From JBEBXQ01 sp040391535 (lineage in GTDB: Bacteria > Bacteroidota > Bacteroidia > Cytophagales > Spirosomataceae): a stretch of 32,616 bases of DNA. Shown one piece after another: positions 1-7,275 of the stretch. Below the pieces are notes generated by a model. The model was not told the origin of the DNA, did no database searches, and saw only the letters and a program-made list of their open reading frames with translations. The number at the start of each line of letters is the position of its first letter. The first letter of the stretch is position 1. The translations under genes were made by a program, and so were the position numbers. The stretch lies in NCBI GenBank assembly GCA_040391535.1, contig JBEBXQ010000039.1:1-32616 (forward strand), in the 5' to 3' direction.

Positions 1-1163
1 CCTGTAATAATTGACGGATGGAACAGGATACTCATCTGTGAAAGTATATCTGTTAAGCTCCTGACTGTTCCCTTTTGCAAGGATCAGTCCTAGCGTATGC
101 CAGTTTTCCGCATCAGCACTTCTCTGCACTTCAAAGTACTCACTATTGGTTTCTTCGGTTGTTTCCCAGTACAGGTTTGCCTGTCCGGCTTCTTCATTAG
201 CGCTAAAACTGATCAATGTAACAGGTAGTGCGGCACAGGCCGCCAGCACTGCTTCCACATCCAGACAATCGCCCAGATTATTTTCAATAAACACCTCCGC
301 ATCATCCATGCTTATATAATCACATATTGCCTTTATTGCACATTCGCTGAGCTGGCTGTTATAAGAAACTGACACCAGGTCCGTTATCTCCTGCAATCCT
401 GCCAGTCCTTTTAAAGAAGTCAGGGACGAATTGCCAAACAGCACTAATTCTCCAATCTGTTCTACATTTGACAGAGCATCCAGGTTGGCTATCAAACTAC
501 AATTATACATGTAAAACCTCCCGCTGATTGCAGTTAAATTAGCAAATGCACTGATATCCGTCAGGGAATGCAGGTGTTGGAGCCAAATCTCATTTACATA
601 AGTCAGGTTTTCGAGTCCGGCCAAAGTACTAACAGGAGTATTTAGTGCGATATCAAGTAAACCAGTGATTGTCGTGATATTTTCAAGTCCGCTCAGACTG
701 GCAAGCGAGGTATTCTCGCTTACACTTATGGTATTAACTGTGGTAAAATGTTCCAATCCTGTAAGGCTCGTCAGTGCATTATTAGTTGACAAACGAAGCC
801 AAAAATCGCTGATATTGCCAAGCCCTGTTAATGATGTCATAGATTGATTTCCCAATATCTGTAACCCTGACTCTACACTGGTAAGGTTGCCAAGTCCTGT
901 CAGATTTGTAATACCCGTGCTGTTGACAATCAGCGTCCCCCCTATACTGGTAATCTGAGAAAGATCAGAGAGATCGGTAACATTGTTTCCCACAATACGC
1001 AGATTACCCGGTATTTCTGTACAATTGGGATAATCAGCTTTAAAGGCAGCAATATCAGCCTGGGTTTCAAACCCGAGCGTACTGTTGGCAAGGGCAGGAC
1101 ATTGCGACCAACCATTCTGAAACAGGAAAAGCAAAACGATAGATAGAAATATTCTTTTCATAT
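1..1163 (-). CDS. Leucine-rich-repeat surface protein, 3' end outside the window, start out of frame
   Basis: Read leftwards, the body is a run of about nine 23-25 residue repeats of the type SLTGLENITTITG, as in bacterial leucine-rich or receptor-L-like surface proteins. After a Cys-containing cap comes a segment (LYWETTEETNSEYFEVQRS) typical of the fibronectin-like region that precedes type IX secretion sorting domains in Bacteroidota. The C-terminus lies beyond position 1. The expected start, ATG at 1163-1161, encodes MKRIFLS, a normal beginning of a signal peptide, and a good promoter lies just upstream. The rest of the signal peptide (VLLFLFQNGWSQ) and the whole body are in another frame: there are two surplus bases in the CTATCTATAT stretch near 1140-1147, and no ATG exists in the body frame after the upstream stop. 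The gene is therefore either frameshifted or affected by a sequence error. Secretion and surface display are inferred; the ligand is unknown. Confidence 0.7.
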
Positions 1164-1520
1164 TCGAATCATATAAGTGGATACAGTATACATAAAACTC
1201 TGTACTGCTGTAATACAAACATATAAGTCACTATAGAATTACAACTACTTTATCCGGAAAGAATTATAAAGGAAATTTGTTTTTCTGATGGTATAAAATA
1301 CCGGTGAGCCGGTTATGCCAATGATGATAACAGAGAAATATTAAACGGAACTTCCCCCGAAAAACACGCTCATACCATCGCATTTCTTGAATGGAAACGG
1401 AGAATTAAAAAAAGTGAAGGCGAAAGAATACCCTTTGCATGATTTCATACTCCTGGCTTTGCCTGAAGATAAATCAGCATCCGAGTTTCACAAACAATAC
1501 CGATCAGGGAAAAAAATCCT
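1164..1520. other. Intergenic stretch with promoter and a possible gene remnant
   Basis: Apart from the promoter at 1216-1244, no convincing gene is present. One plus-strand frame is open from 1308 to a TGA at 1440-1442, and its 44 codons read like real protein (for example AFLEWKRRIKKSEGERIPFA). It has no start codon and I do not recognise a family, so it could be the tail of a lost gene or chance. Confidence 0.4.
1216..1244 (-). promoter_or_regulatory. Bacteroidota-type promoter of the leucine-rich-repeat gene
   Basis: On the minus strand there is a TTG (1244-1242), an 18-base spacer and TATGTTTG (1223-1216), which fits the TTTG-N17-19-TAnnTTTG consensus of the Bacteroidota primary sigma factor. 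Transcription would begin near 1210, giving a leader of about 45 bases before the ATG at 1163. This supports 1163 as the intended start of the frameshifted gene. Confidence 0.6.
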
Positions 1521-1910
1521 TTATTGTCTGGCAATAAAAAAGTTGCCCATTCCGGAAGTATTTCCCCCTCTGCCCCATGTACCTTCCATAAAGCTGAGAC
1601 GAACGTTTATTTTGGCGACACTTGAAAAAGTATCTCCTCCATTAAGGAATGTATAATGAGTGGTGACATCGTAACCCTGGAACGTATAGGTCCCCTCAGC
1701 TTTATTGGCTGTCGTGGTATCAAGATTATCAAAAACCCTTACCGTTCCATCACCTCTGAAAAGAAAACTATATCCGCTGGTCGGATAATTGTTTCCAACC
1801 CCGTATTTTCCCTGCCAGAAGCCTATTACACCAGGTGCAGGGTCATTTCTGGTACAACCTGCCCATACGATGATCAACGTGCAGATAGTGAAGAGTTTTA
1901 ATAGTTTCAT
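1521..1910 (-). CDS. Small secreted lipoprotein, lipocalin-like
   Basis: This is a protein of about 129 residues starting at ATG 1910 (a TTG three codons earlier is in frame but would only lengthen the signal). The N-terminus MKLLKLFTICTLIIVWAGC is a lipoprotein signal with lipobox WAGC, so the mature protein should be membrane-anchored in the envelope. The mature part is short, rich in Gly, Thr and aromatic residues, and includes the stretches GFWQGKYG, YSFLFRGDGTVRVF and GTYTFQGYDV. Such alternating strands resemble the small lipocalin-like lipoproteins common in Bacteroidota. No catalytic motif is visible. It is not in an obvious operon: the neighbouring genes are more than 300 bases away on both sides. 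The fold is inferred and the function unknown. Confidence 0.65.
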   Translation of the reverse strand: MKLLKLFTICTLIIVWAGCTRNDPAPGVIGFWQGKYGVGNNYPTSGYSFLFRGDGTVRVFDNLDTTTANKAEGTYTFQGYDVTTHYTFLNGGDTFSSVAKINVRLSFMEGTWGRGGNTSGMGNFFIARQ

Positions 1911-2383
1911 GCGTGTCAATAGTTCGAATAATGTCCTGGTTAAATTGCTCCTGTTCTTACTTATAAGTTTTTGTTGTTTAAAGGATAGTTACCATCAAAA
2001 ATGAAAACTTATGTGCATCAGTTTAATCGTTATCATCGATAGAATGTTATTCTGGCCTGAAAATAACTGATCAGTTTAAATGCAGAGAGAGGGAGGTTCC
2101 GGCTGTTGAAATTTGACTCAAATTTACATCGGTTCCGGAAATATATAAATTCTTCCGCACAAAAACCTATGGTAAGCCAAATACAATCTTTCTAAAAACA
2201 ATTCCGCTGCCAATGTAGTTAATTAATTATCATTATGTTTAACTTCAATGGCGGCTAAACTTCTTATGCCGCTAAGTAGCTGATGATGAGCACATCTGTT
2301 CATGCTGACAAACCGAAAGCTTTTTCTTGCTTTACCTTCCCTCCTGTCGGTCATCGTGTTTTTAATTTTTAAATGTAAGTGCA
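1911..2383. other. Intergenic stretch, AT-rich, one symmetric palindrome
   Basis: These 473 bases separate the divergent lipoprotein and esterase genes. I see no coding region here. The only structure noted is the palindrome with flanking direct repeats at 2095-2138. No good TAnnTTTG element was found close to the esterase start. Confidence 0.5.
2095..2138. repeat. 17-base palindrome flanked by two GGTTCCGG direct repeats
   Basis: AAATTTGACTCAAATTT (2109-2125) is a perfect palindrome around a central C. It is flanked nearly symmetrically by identical octamers GGTTCCGG at 2095-2102 and 2131-2138, with 6 and 5 bases between. It lies in the divergent promoter region between the lipoprotein and the esterase and may be a regulator binding site. 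This is inferred from symmetry alone. Confidence 0.4.
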
Positions 2384-3367
2384 ATGGGAAATGAAAGAAA
2401 AATAAAAGGCGAAAAGGATCCTCAGATTTTTAAAGAAGTACGTGTATTTCTGGAAGAACTCAACGCTCAGGATGGGAAACCCATGGAAGAGTTAAGTCCT
2501 GAAGAGGCCCGGAAGGTACTGGTGGATGCACAAAAATCTGTAAAAGCCGATTACTCCGGTATAGAAGAAAGTGAGCTTACAATAAATCAGGATGGTCTTT
2601 CGGTCAATATCCATATTGTTAAGCCAAAAGGGGTAAAAAGCAATGCCCCGGTATTTATCTTCATACATGGCGGAGGCTGGGTTCTGGGTGATTATCCCAC
2701 ACATCGCCGGTTGGTTCGCGATCTTGTTGTTGAAAGTGACACTGTGGCAGTATTCCCTGATTATTCCCCATCTCCCGAAGCCCGATATCCTGTCGCTATT
2801 AACGAAATCTACGCAGTTGTATCATGGGTAGCCGAAAATGGTGATACCATCGGGGTCAACGGAAAAAACCTGGCCGTAGCCGGAAATAGTGTGGGTGGCA
2901 ATATGGCCGCGGTTACTGCACTAATGGCGAAAGACAAAAAAGGCCCGGAAATCAAATTGCAGGTGCTTCTGTGGCCGGTGACAAATGCCGACTTTGAGAC
3001 TGCATCGTACAACCAGTTTGCAGAAGGCAGATTCCTTACCCAAAATATGATGAAGTGGTTCTGGGACAATTATCTTCCGGAAAAGGAAAAACGAAAAGAA
3101 ATCTATGCGTCTCCTCTTCAGGCTGACTTACAGCAACTGGAAGGATTACCTGAAGCTGTGGTGCTGACGGCTGAAAACGATGTGTTACGTGATGAAGCAG
3201 AAGAGTATGCACGGAAATTAGACGAAGCCGGGGTACCTGTAACTTTGATCAGATATGCAGGACTCATTCATGATTTTGGCTTATTAAATCCGCTTGCACA
3301 TGTCCGGGCCGTTCAACGTTCTGTTCAGCAGGTCGCTGTAATCCTGAAGAATGCATTGCAGGATTGA
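2384..3367 (+). CDS. Alpha/beta hydrolase, hormone-sensitive-lipase-family esterase
   Basis: A 327-residue protein without a signal peptide, so probably cytoplasmic. It carries the HSL-family oxyanion motif HGGGW (95-99), the nucleophile elbow GNSVGG with Ser169, an acid in the ENDVLRDE segment (Asp266) and the catalytic histidine in LIHDFG (His296), all in the usual order and spacing. The family hydrolyses short-chain carboxylic esters; the natural substrate here cannot be read from sequence. The first 60 residues are charged and form the usual N-terminal cap region. The ATG at 2384 is preceded by an AT-rich leader with no Shine-Dalgarno sequence, as is common in Bacteroidota. The gene appears to stand alone and converges on the next one, with a hairpin between them. 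Confidence 0.88.
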   Translation: MGNERKIKGEKDPQIFKEVRVFLEELNAQDGKPMEELSPEEARKVLVDAQKSVKADYSGIEESELTINQDGLSVNIHIVKPKGVKSNAPVFIFIHGGGWVLGDYPTHRRLVRDLVVESDTVAVFPDYSPSPEARYPVAINEIYAVVSWVAENGDTIGVNGKNLAVAGNSVGGNMAAVTALMAKDKKGPEIKLQVLLWPVTNADFETASYNQFAEGRFLTQNMMKWFWDNYLPEKEKRKEIYASPLQADLQQLEGLPEAVVLTAENDVLRDEAEEYARKLDEAGVPVTLIRYAGLIHDFGLLNPLAHVRAVQRSVQQVAVILKNALQD

Positions 3368-3392
3368 TTTACAGATCCATACCTGAAATCAT

Positions 3393-3424
3393 AATGGCCG
3401 CCTGATTTCTCGGGAGTGGCCATT
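3393..3424. terminator. Hairpin between two convergent hydrolase genes
   Basis: AATGGCC (3393-3399) pairs with GGCCATT (3418-3424) across an 18-base loop. It lies between the ends of two convergent genes and could serve both. There is no strong T-run, so the call is tentative. Confidence 0.4.
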
Positions 3425-3437
3425 TAGCCGTGCTGAA

Positions 3438-4163
3438 TCAAAATATCTCCTTAGTGGCCAACACTCCTTTTTCACCCTTTTTATACCCGAACATCCATTT
3501 ATATATTTCCTGCTGATGAAAAATCCTCTCCACAGATCCGTGCGTTCCGCCGGGAATAAGGGTTAATTTTACATCGGCACTTTCATTACATGCCCTGATC
3601 GCCTTCACAATCTTCTTCGATTCTGCTGCCGGAACGGCCCTGTCATTAGTGCCATGCTGCACCCATAACGGCACCCTGGTAAGGTTGCAGGCATACTGTA
3701 CTGAACCACCTCCACAAATAGCAACTGCCGCCGCGATACGATCAGGATATTTACCGGCCACGTCCATTGTTCCATAAGCCCCCATGCTCATCCCGCAGAC
3801 ATATATGCGGGATGAGTCGGCCTGGTATTTCTGAATCACGTAATCAATCACTTCCATTACCTTGTCGGGGTTCCACCCTCCACGGCTCTGCGGTGCCACA
3901 ACAATCGCCGGAAGATCCGTCTTGCTTTTATCCATACTGTATAACACGCCATAACGCTGTACACGGTTAAGGTCTGTTCCTGACAGACTTCGCCCATGCA
4001 AAAACACAACCACGGGAGGTTTACCGGCCAGAATTTCAGGAGAAGGCAGGTTTAACATAAACGGATAGTACGTCTGATCACGCACGGCAATCCGGTCGGG
4101 TTTATCCGGTAAAAAACTCATTAAGAAAAGAACAGGTATTAAAAAAGGTAATTTGCGATACAT
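3438..4163 (-). CDS. Secreted alpha/beta hydrolase of the esterase/PHB-depolymerase-like group
   Basis: A 241-residue protein with a hydrophobic N-terminus (about residues 4-18, KLPFLIPVLFLMSFL) that suggests export. The fold markers are VVVFLHGRSLSG (51-62, oxyanion loop), the nucleophile elbow CGMSMGAYG with Ser126, an acid in HGTNDRAVP (Asp174) and the histidine in GGTHGS (His208). This resembles the single-domain secreted esterases and predicted peptidases related to PHB depolymerase and feruloyl esterase; such proteins in Bacteroidota often remove ester groups from polysaccharides. The true substrate is not visible. The gene is convergent with the esterase to its left and is followed upstream by the inverted-repeat element, so it is probably monocistronic. 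Confidence 0.82.
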   Translation of the reverse strand: MYRKLPFLIPVLFLMSFLPDKPDRIAVRDQTYYPFMLNLPSPEILAGKPPVVVFLHGRSLSGTDLNRVQRYGVLYSMDKSKTDLPAIVVAPQSRGGWNPDKVMEVIDYVIQKYQADSSRIYVCGMSMGAYGTMDVAGKYPDRIAAAVAICGGGSVQYACNLTRVPLWVQHGTNDRAVPAAESKKIVKAIRACNESADVKLTLIPGGTHGSVERIFHQQEIYKWMFGYKKGEKGVLATKEIF

Positions 4164-4234
4164 GATTTAATTTATATTATCCTCTGAAACTTCCCTTTCA
4201 AAAGGCAATGAAAGAGCAATATACTTTATTTAAT

Positions 4235-4431
4235 GTCAGTTCGGGAAAAGCTTACCATCTGAAAATATCACCCTTTCACGGTTTTATAAGCGTTAGCTTC
4301 TTCCTGTTTCTATCATCATTCCACCAGTTCATGGTTATTGCGAATCTGAAGGACTGACAGGATGATAGAAAAGAGGAAATACCCGTCAATTTAACCGCAA
4401 AGCAGTGACAGGGTCCTAAACCCGAACTGAC
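4235..4431. repeat. Nested inverted-repeat element, MITE-like or long RNA hairpin
   Basis: Outer arms GTCAGTTCGGG (4235-4245) and CCCGAACTGAC (4421-4431) match perfectly, and so do inner arms TTTCTATCATC (4307-4317) and GATGATAGAAA (4361-4371). The sequence between outer and inner arms also matches imperfectly when one half is reverse-complemented (for example ACCCTTTCAC against ACCCTGTCAC), so the whole 197 bases form an imperfect long palindrome with a 43-base loop. There is no coding region and no clear target duplication. It fills most of the gap after the GntR gene. It may be a non-autonomous mobile element, and the transcript would fold into a long hairpin that could also end the operon. 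Confidence 0.6.
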
Positions 4432-4458
4432 GAACCGGCTCAGAACAGATGGCTATTC

Positions 4459-5220
4459 CTAACGGCTGATATCAATTTCATAAGTGAAGCTGTCTCCTCT
4501 GTAATACCCCAGATTAAACTCAATAGGCCTTTCACCCGGGTCGAGCACCAGCCTTTTTCTTAAAAGTACAGGCGAACCTTTGTGTACCTTCAGTTCCTGT
4601 GCAACTACCTCGTCTGCGGCAATGGCTTTAATCTGTTCCCTGGAAATGACAGGTACAGTAGCATAATCCTGTTCTAAAATTTCATAAAGATGCCGGGAAA
4701 AATCTTCATGGCCGGTCAGGCCCACTCTGGGATGAAAGTATGATATAAATAAAACAAAGGGCCCGTCTTCTGATCCTCTTACTCTTTCCAGCCGGAGAAT
4801 TTCCTTTCCCGGCTGAATCCGCAGCATATCCGCTATTTCACCTGAGGCAGCCACCCAGTCTACTTTGATCTTGTAATTCTGGAAATGCATCCCCTGTGAA
4901 GTCATTTCAGAACTGAAGCTTACCCAGTTGGCAAGCCTGGTACTGACGGTATTCTTAATCGTCCGTGTACCAACGCCTTTCTTTCCTTCTAACAGATTTT
5001 CGTTTTTCAGTTTATTGGTAGCCTGTCGGATGGTATTCCTGGATATGCCCAGGCGTTTGGCCAGTTCTACTTCTTTAGGCAACAGTTTACCATTCTTGTA
5101 TTCAGGCAGTTCAATTAATTCCCTCAGTAAGTTTTCAACCTGTGTATGCAAAGGTATGGGACTGCCATGATCGATTTTGAATTCAAAAGGTGTGGTTTCC
5201 ACAATAGTTCCAGGTTCCAT
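4459..5220 (-). CDS. GntR-family transcriptional regulator, HutC/UTRA subfamily
   Basis: A 253-residue cytoplasmic DNA-binding protein. Residues about 18-90 form the winged helix-turn-helix (LLPKEVELAKRLGISRNTIR, followed by the wing segment GKKGVGT). Residues about 110-250 form the UTRA ligand domain, with the characteristic ILRLERVRGSEDGPFVLF, a stretch including HLYEILEQDY, and the C-terminal strand PIEFNLGYYRGDSFTYEI. HutC-type regulators usually repress sugar or amino-acid catabolic genes until a phosphorylated sugar or related metabolite binds UTRA. It is the last gene of the minus-strand mannoside operon, 60 bases after the O-acetylesterase. The tGTxTxxACa-like sites upstream of GH92 and SusC fit this subfamily and are its likely targets, an inference from position and symmetry. 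Confidence 0.88.
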   Translation of the reverse strand: MEPGTIVETTPFEFKIDHGSPIPLHTQVENLLRELIELPEYKNGKLLPKEVELAKRLGISRNTIRQATNKLKNENLLEGKKGVGTRTIKNTVSTRLANWVSFSSEMTSQGMHFQNYKIKVDWVAASGEIADMLRIQPGKEILRLERVRGSEDGPFVLFISYFHPRVGLTGHEDFSRHLYEILEQDYATVPVISREQIKAIAADEVVAQELKVHKGSPVLLRKRLVLDPGERPIEFNLGYYRGDSFTYEIDISR

Positions 5221-5280
5221 TCATCAAGTAAATAGTAAAGTGCACAATTTAAGTCTTTCCTCTCAAATCTACACATCTTT

Positions 5281-7263
5281 TCAGAATCGTGGGCCTGACT
5301 GAAACTCCTTGCCGTCCGTTATCCCTTTCAGGTGATCTGTTCTGAAGGGTAATGCCGGCAGTCCTGCCTTATTATACAGATTGAGTTCTCCGGGATTATC
5401 ACTCCAGGCATACCGCACAAAGACAGGTTCTTTTACCTGGTCGGCGTATACAATCACCTGATCATTGCTGATTTTAGCCTGTGCCCAGTAATATTTCCCA
5501 TCGGAACCGGCGATCTGAAAGCCTCGTACATATCCGTATTTATCCGTAGTATATATCCCACCGGACGTATACCGGAAAGTGATGATGATCTTATCGTCCT
5601 GTATGCTCATCGACCGGTACACAGGGCCTGTCCCCTCAACACCGGTATGATAAACGGATTCCAGCGCTGCCAGTGCCAGTCTGTTCCCTACGTCCTTTTT
5701 ATTCTTCGGGTGAATATCCCCCTCTTCTCCCAGATCAATAGCACTGGCCATGGCCGTAGCCGGAAGTTTTAAAGCCATGGCCTGGGCCTCTCTTAATTCA
5801 GCCCACGTACTTTCCGAAGGTAATGGCTGTTCCTTCATATAATTGGCCAGCTGCACAAAGAGAAAGGGTAAATGCTCATCTCCCCAGTTCCTGCGCCAGC
5901 TGCGGATCATAGCCGGAAAAAGCGATTGGTATTCCCGGGCCCTATCAGCATTGGATTCGCCCTGATACCAGATCACCCCCTTAATGACCATATTCCTTAA
6001 CGGGGCGATATTGGCATTAAAAAGAACTCCGGGTGATGAAAACGGTGTGGCATTCGGCACCACTGGTGCAGGAAACCCGGCAGCATTTATTTTCAATCCT
6101 TTCCTATACACCCATTTCCCTTTCAAAAGCGGCCCCATCCAGAAAGGGGAAGTCGTAAACCCTCCTATCCCTCCGGTATCAAAAATCCGGACTACCAGTA
6201 CATTTCCCTGCGGTTTCAGCAACGAGGCAGGCACCTGATAATTACGATGATTATGATTGCCAAATGTCTCACCTACTTTCACTCCGTTGATCCAGGTAAT
6301 ATCATAATCATCCACCTGAAGCAATTGTAACAGAAGCGAATCACCCAGCGTGCTTTTATCGACATCAAACGTCGTTTTTACCCATACGGCACCATCAAAG
6401 TCTTTCAGATCCGGTTCTGACTCCCAGGTATTACCCAACAAATCAATCGGTTTCCAGGCAGAAAAATCCGTTTCAGGCAGATACCATTTCTCTTCTATGC
6501 CGATACCTTTATAGTAATGTTCATTATACCATGTTTTCCTGAGTGTTTCGAAATCAGCCTTCAGTTCCTCAAACCCTTTCTGCGTGCTTAATACCGGAGC
6601 CATTTCCTTCTGAAAAACAGGAAATTCCTGCAACGCTTCATTGCTCATCCAGGTTTCGACTGAGGTCGCTCCCAGGTTATTACTGATCAGCCCGATAGGG
6701 ACACCCGTTTCTTTTTGCAGTTTCTTCCCGAAATGAAAGGATACCGCTGAAAACTCATCAATATTCTCAAAGGACAATTCCTGCCATCCTGTTCCTTTCA
6801 AATCATCTCTGGGCTGATAATCCATTTCAGTGTGGACAGTAAACAATCTGACCTGATTAGCCTTAACCCATGAGGTATCCGTTTCCCTGTGATCCGTCTG
6901 TCTGATTTTCCACTGCATATTCGACTGTCCGCCACATACCCAAACATCCCCGATCAGCACATTGGTGAACTGCAGGTGGTTGCTGCCTTTGATATGTAAG
7001 GCATAGGGGCCTCCGGCCGGCAGCGGGCTCAGGCTCACTTTCCACTTACCCTGTGCATCTGCCTCACTACGCTGAACATTTCCAGCTAACGTAACGGTCA
7101 CCTTTTCACGGGGTGCAGCCCATCCCCATACCGTGACGGGCTTATCCCTCTGTAACACCATATTGTCCTGGAAAATATGAGGCATCCGGATTTGTCCTGC
7201 CGCGCCTGTTCCGGTAAGCAGCAGCACCGGAATCCATAAGCAACACCTGAAAGTATATCGCAT
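5281..7263 (-). CDS. Sialate O-acetylesterase-family SGNH esterase
   Basis: A 660-residue exported protein with signal peptide MRYTFRCCLWIPVLLLTGTG ending near AAGQ. It has an N-terminal beta domain (MVLQRDKPVTVWGWA), then the SASA/DUF303 esterase domain with CGGQSNMQW (nucleophile Ser114), GLISNNLGATSVETWM, and IWYQGESNADR about residue 440. A DIHPKNK motif near residue 525 supplies the catalytic Asp/His. The esterase is interrupted by a jelly-roll insert (about 290-375, with DDYDITWINGVKVGETFGNH) resembling the galactose-binding-like insert of family members. Length matches the family. The best-known activity is removal of O-acetyl groups from sialic acid, but relatives act on acetylated hemicelluloses. 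Here it probably deacetylates the glycan in the periplasm before or during GH92 attack. It ends 12 bases from the isomerase gene in the same operon. Confidence 0.88.
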   Translation of the reverse strand: MRYTFRCCLWIPVLLLTGTGAAGQIRMPHIFQDNMVLQRDKPVTVWGWAAPREKVTVTLAGNVQRSEADAQGKWKVSLSPLPAGGPYALHIKGSNHLQFTNVLIGDVWVCGGQSNMQWKIRQTDHRETDTSWVKANQVRLFTVHTEMDYQPRDDLKGTGWQELSFENIDEFSAVSFHFGKKLQKETGVPIGLISNNLGATSVETWMSNEALQEFPVFQKEMAPVLSTQKGFEELKADFETLRKTWYNEHYYKGIGIEEKWYLPETDFSAWKPIDLLGNTWESEPDLKDFDGAVWVKTTFDVDKSTLGDSLLLQLLQVDDYDITWINGVKVGETFGNHNHRNYQVPASLLKPQGNVLVVRIFDTGGIGGFTTSPFWMGPLLKGKWVYRKGLKINAAGFPAPVVPNATPFSSPGVLFNANIAPLRNMVIKGVIWYQGESNADRAREYQSLFPAMIRSWRRNWGDEHLPFLFVQLANYMKEQPLPSESTWAELREAQAMALKLPATAMASAIDLGEEGDIHPKNKKDVGNRLALAALESVYHTGVEGTGPVYRSMSIQDDKIIITFRYTSGGIYTTDKYGYVRGFQIAGSDGKYYWAQAKISNDQVIVYADQVKEPVFVRYAWSDNPGELNLYNKAGLPALPFRTDHLKGITDGKEFQSGPRF

Positions 7264-7275
7264 CGTAAAACGGTT

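Noticed and set aside
1308..1442. Open frame with protein-like sequence and no start codon
   Set aside because: No family recognised and only 44 codons; noted under the intergenic entry but not called as a gene.
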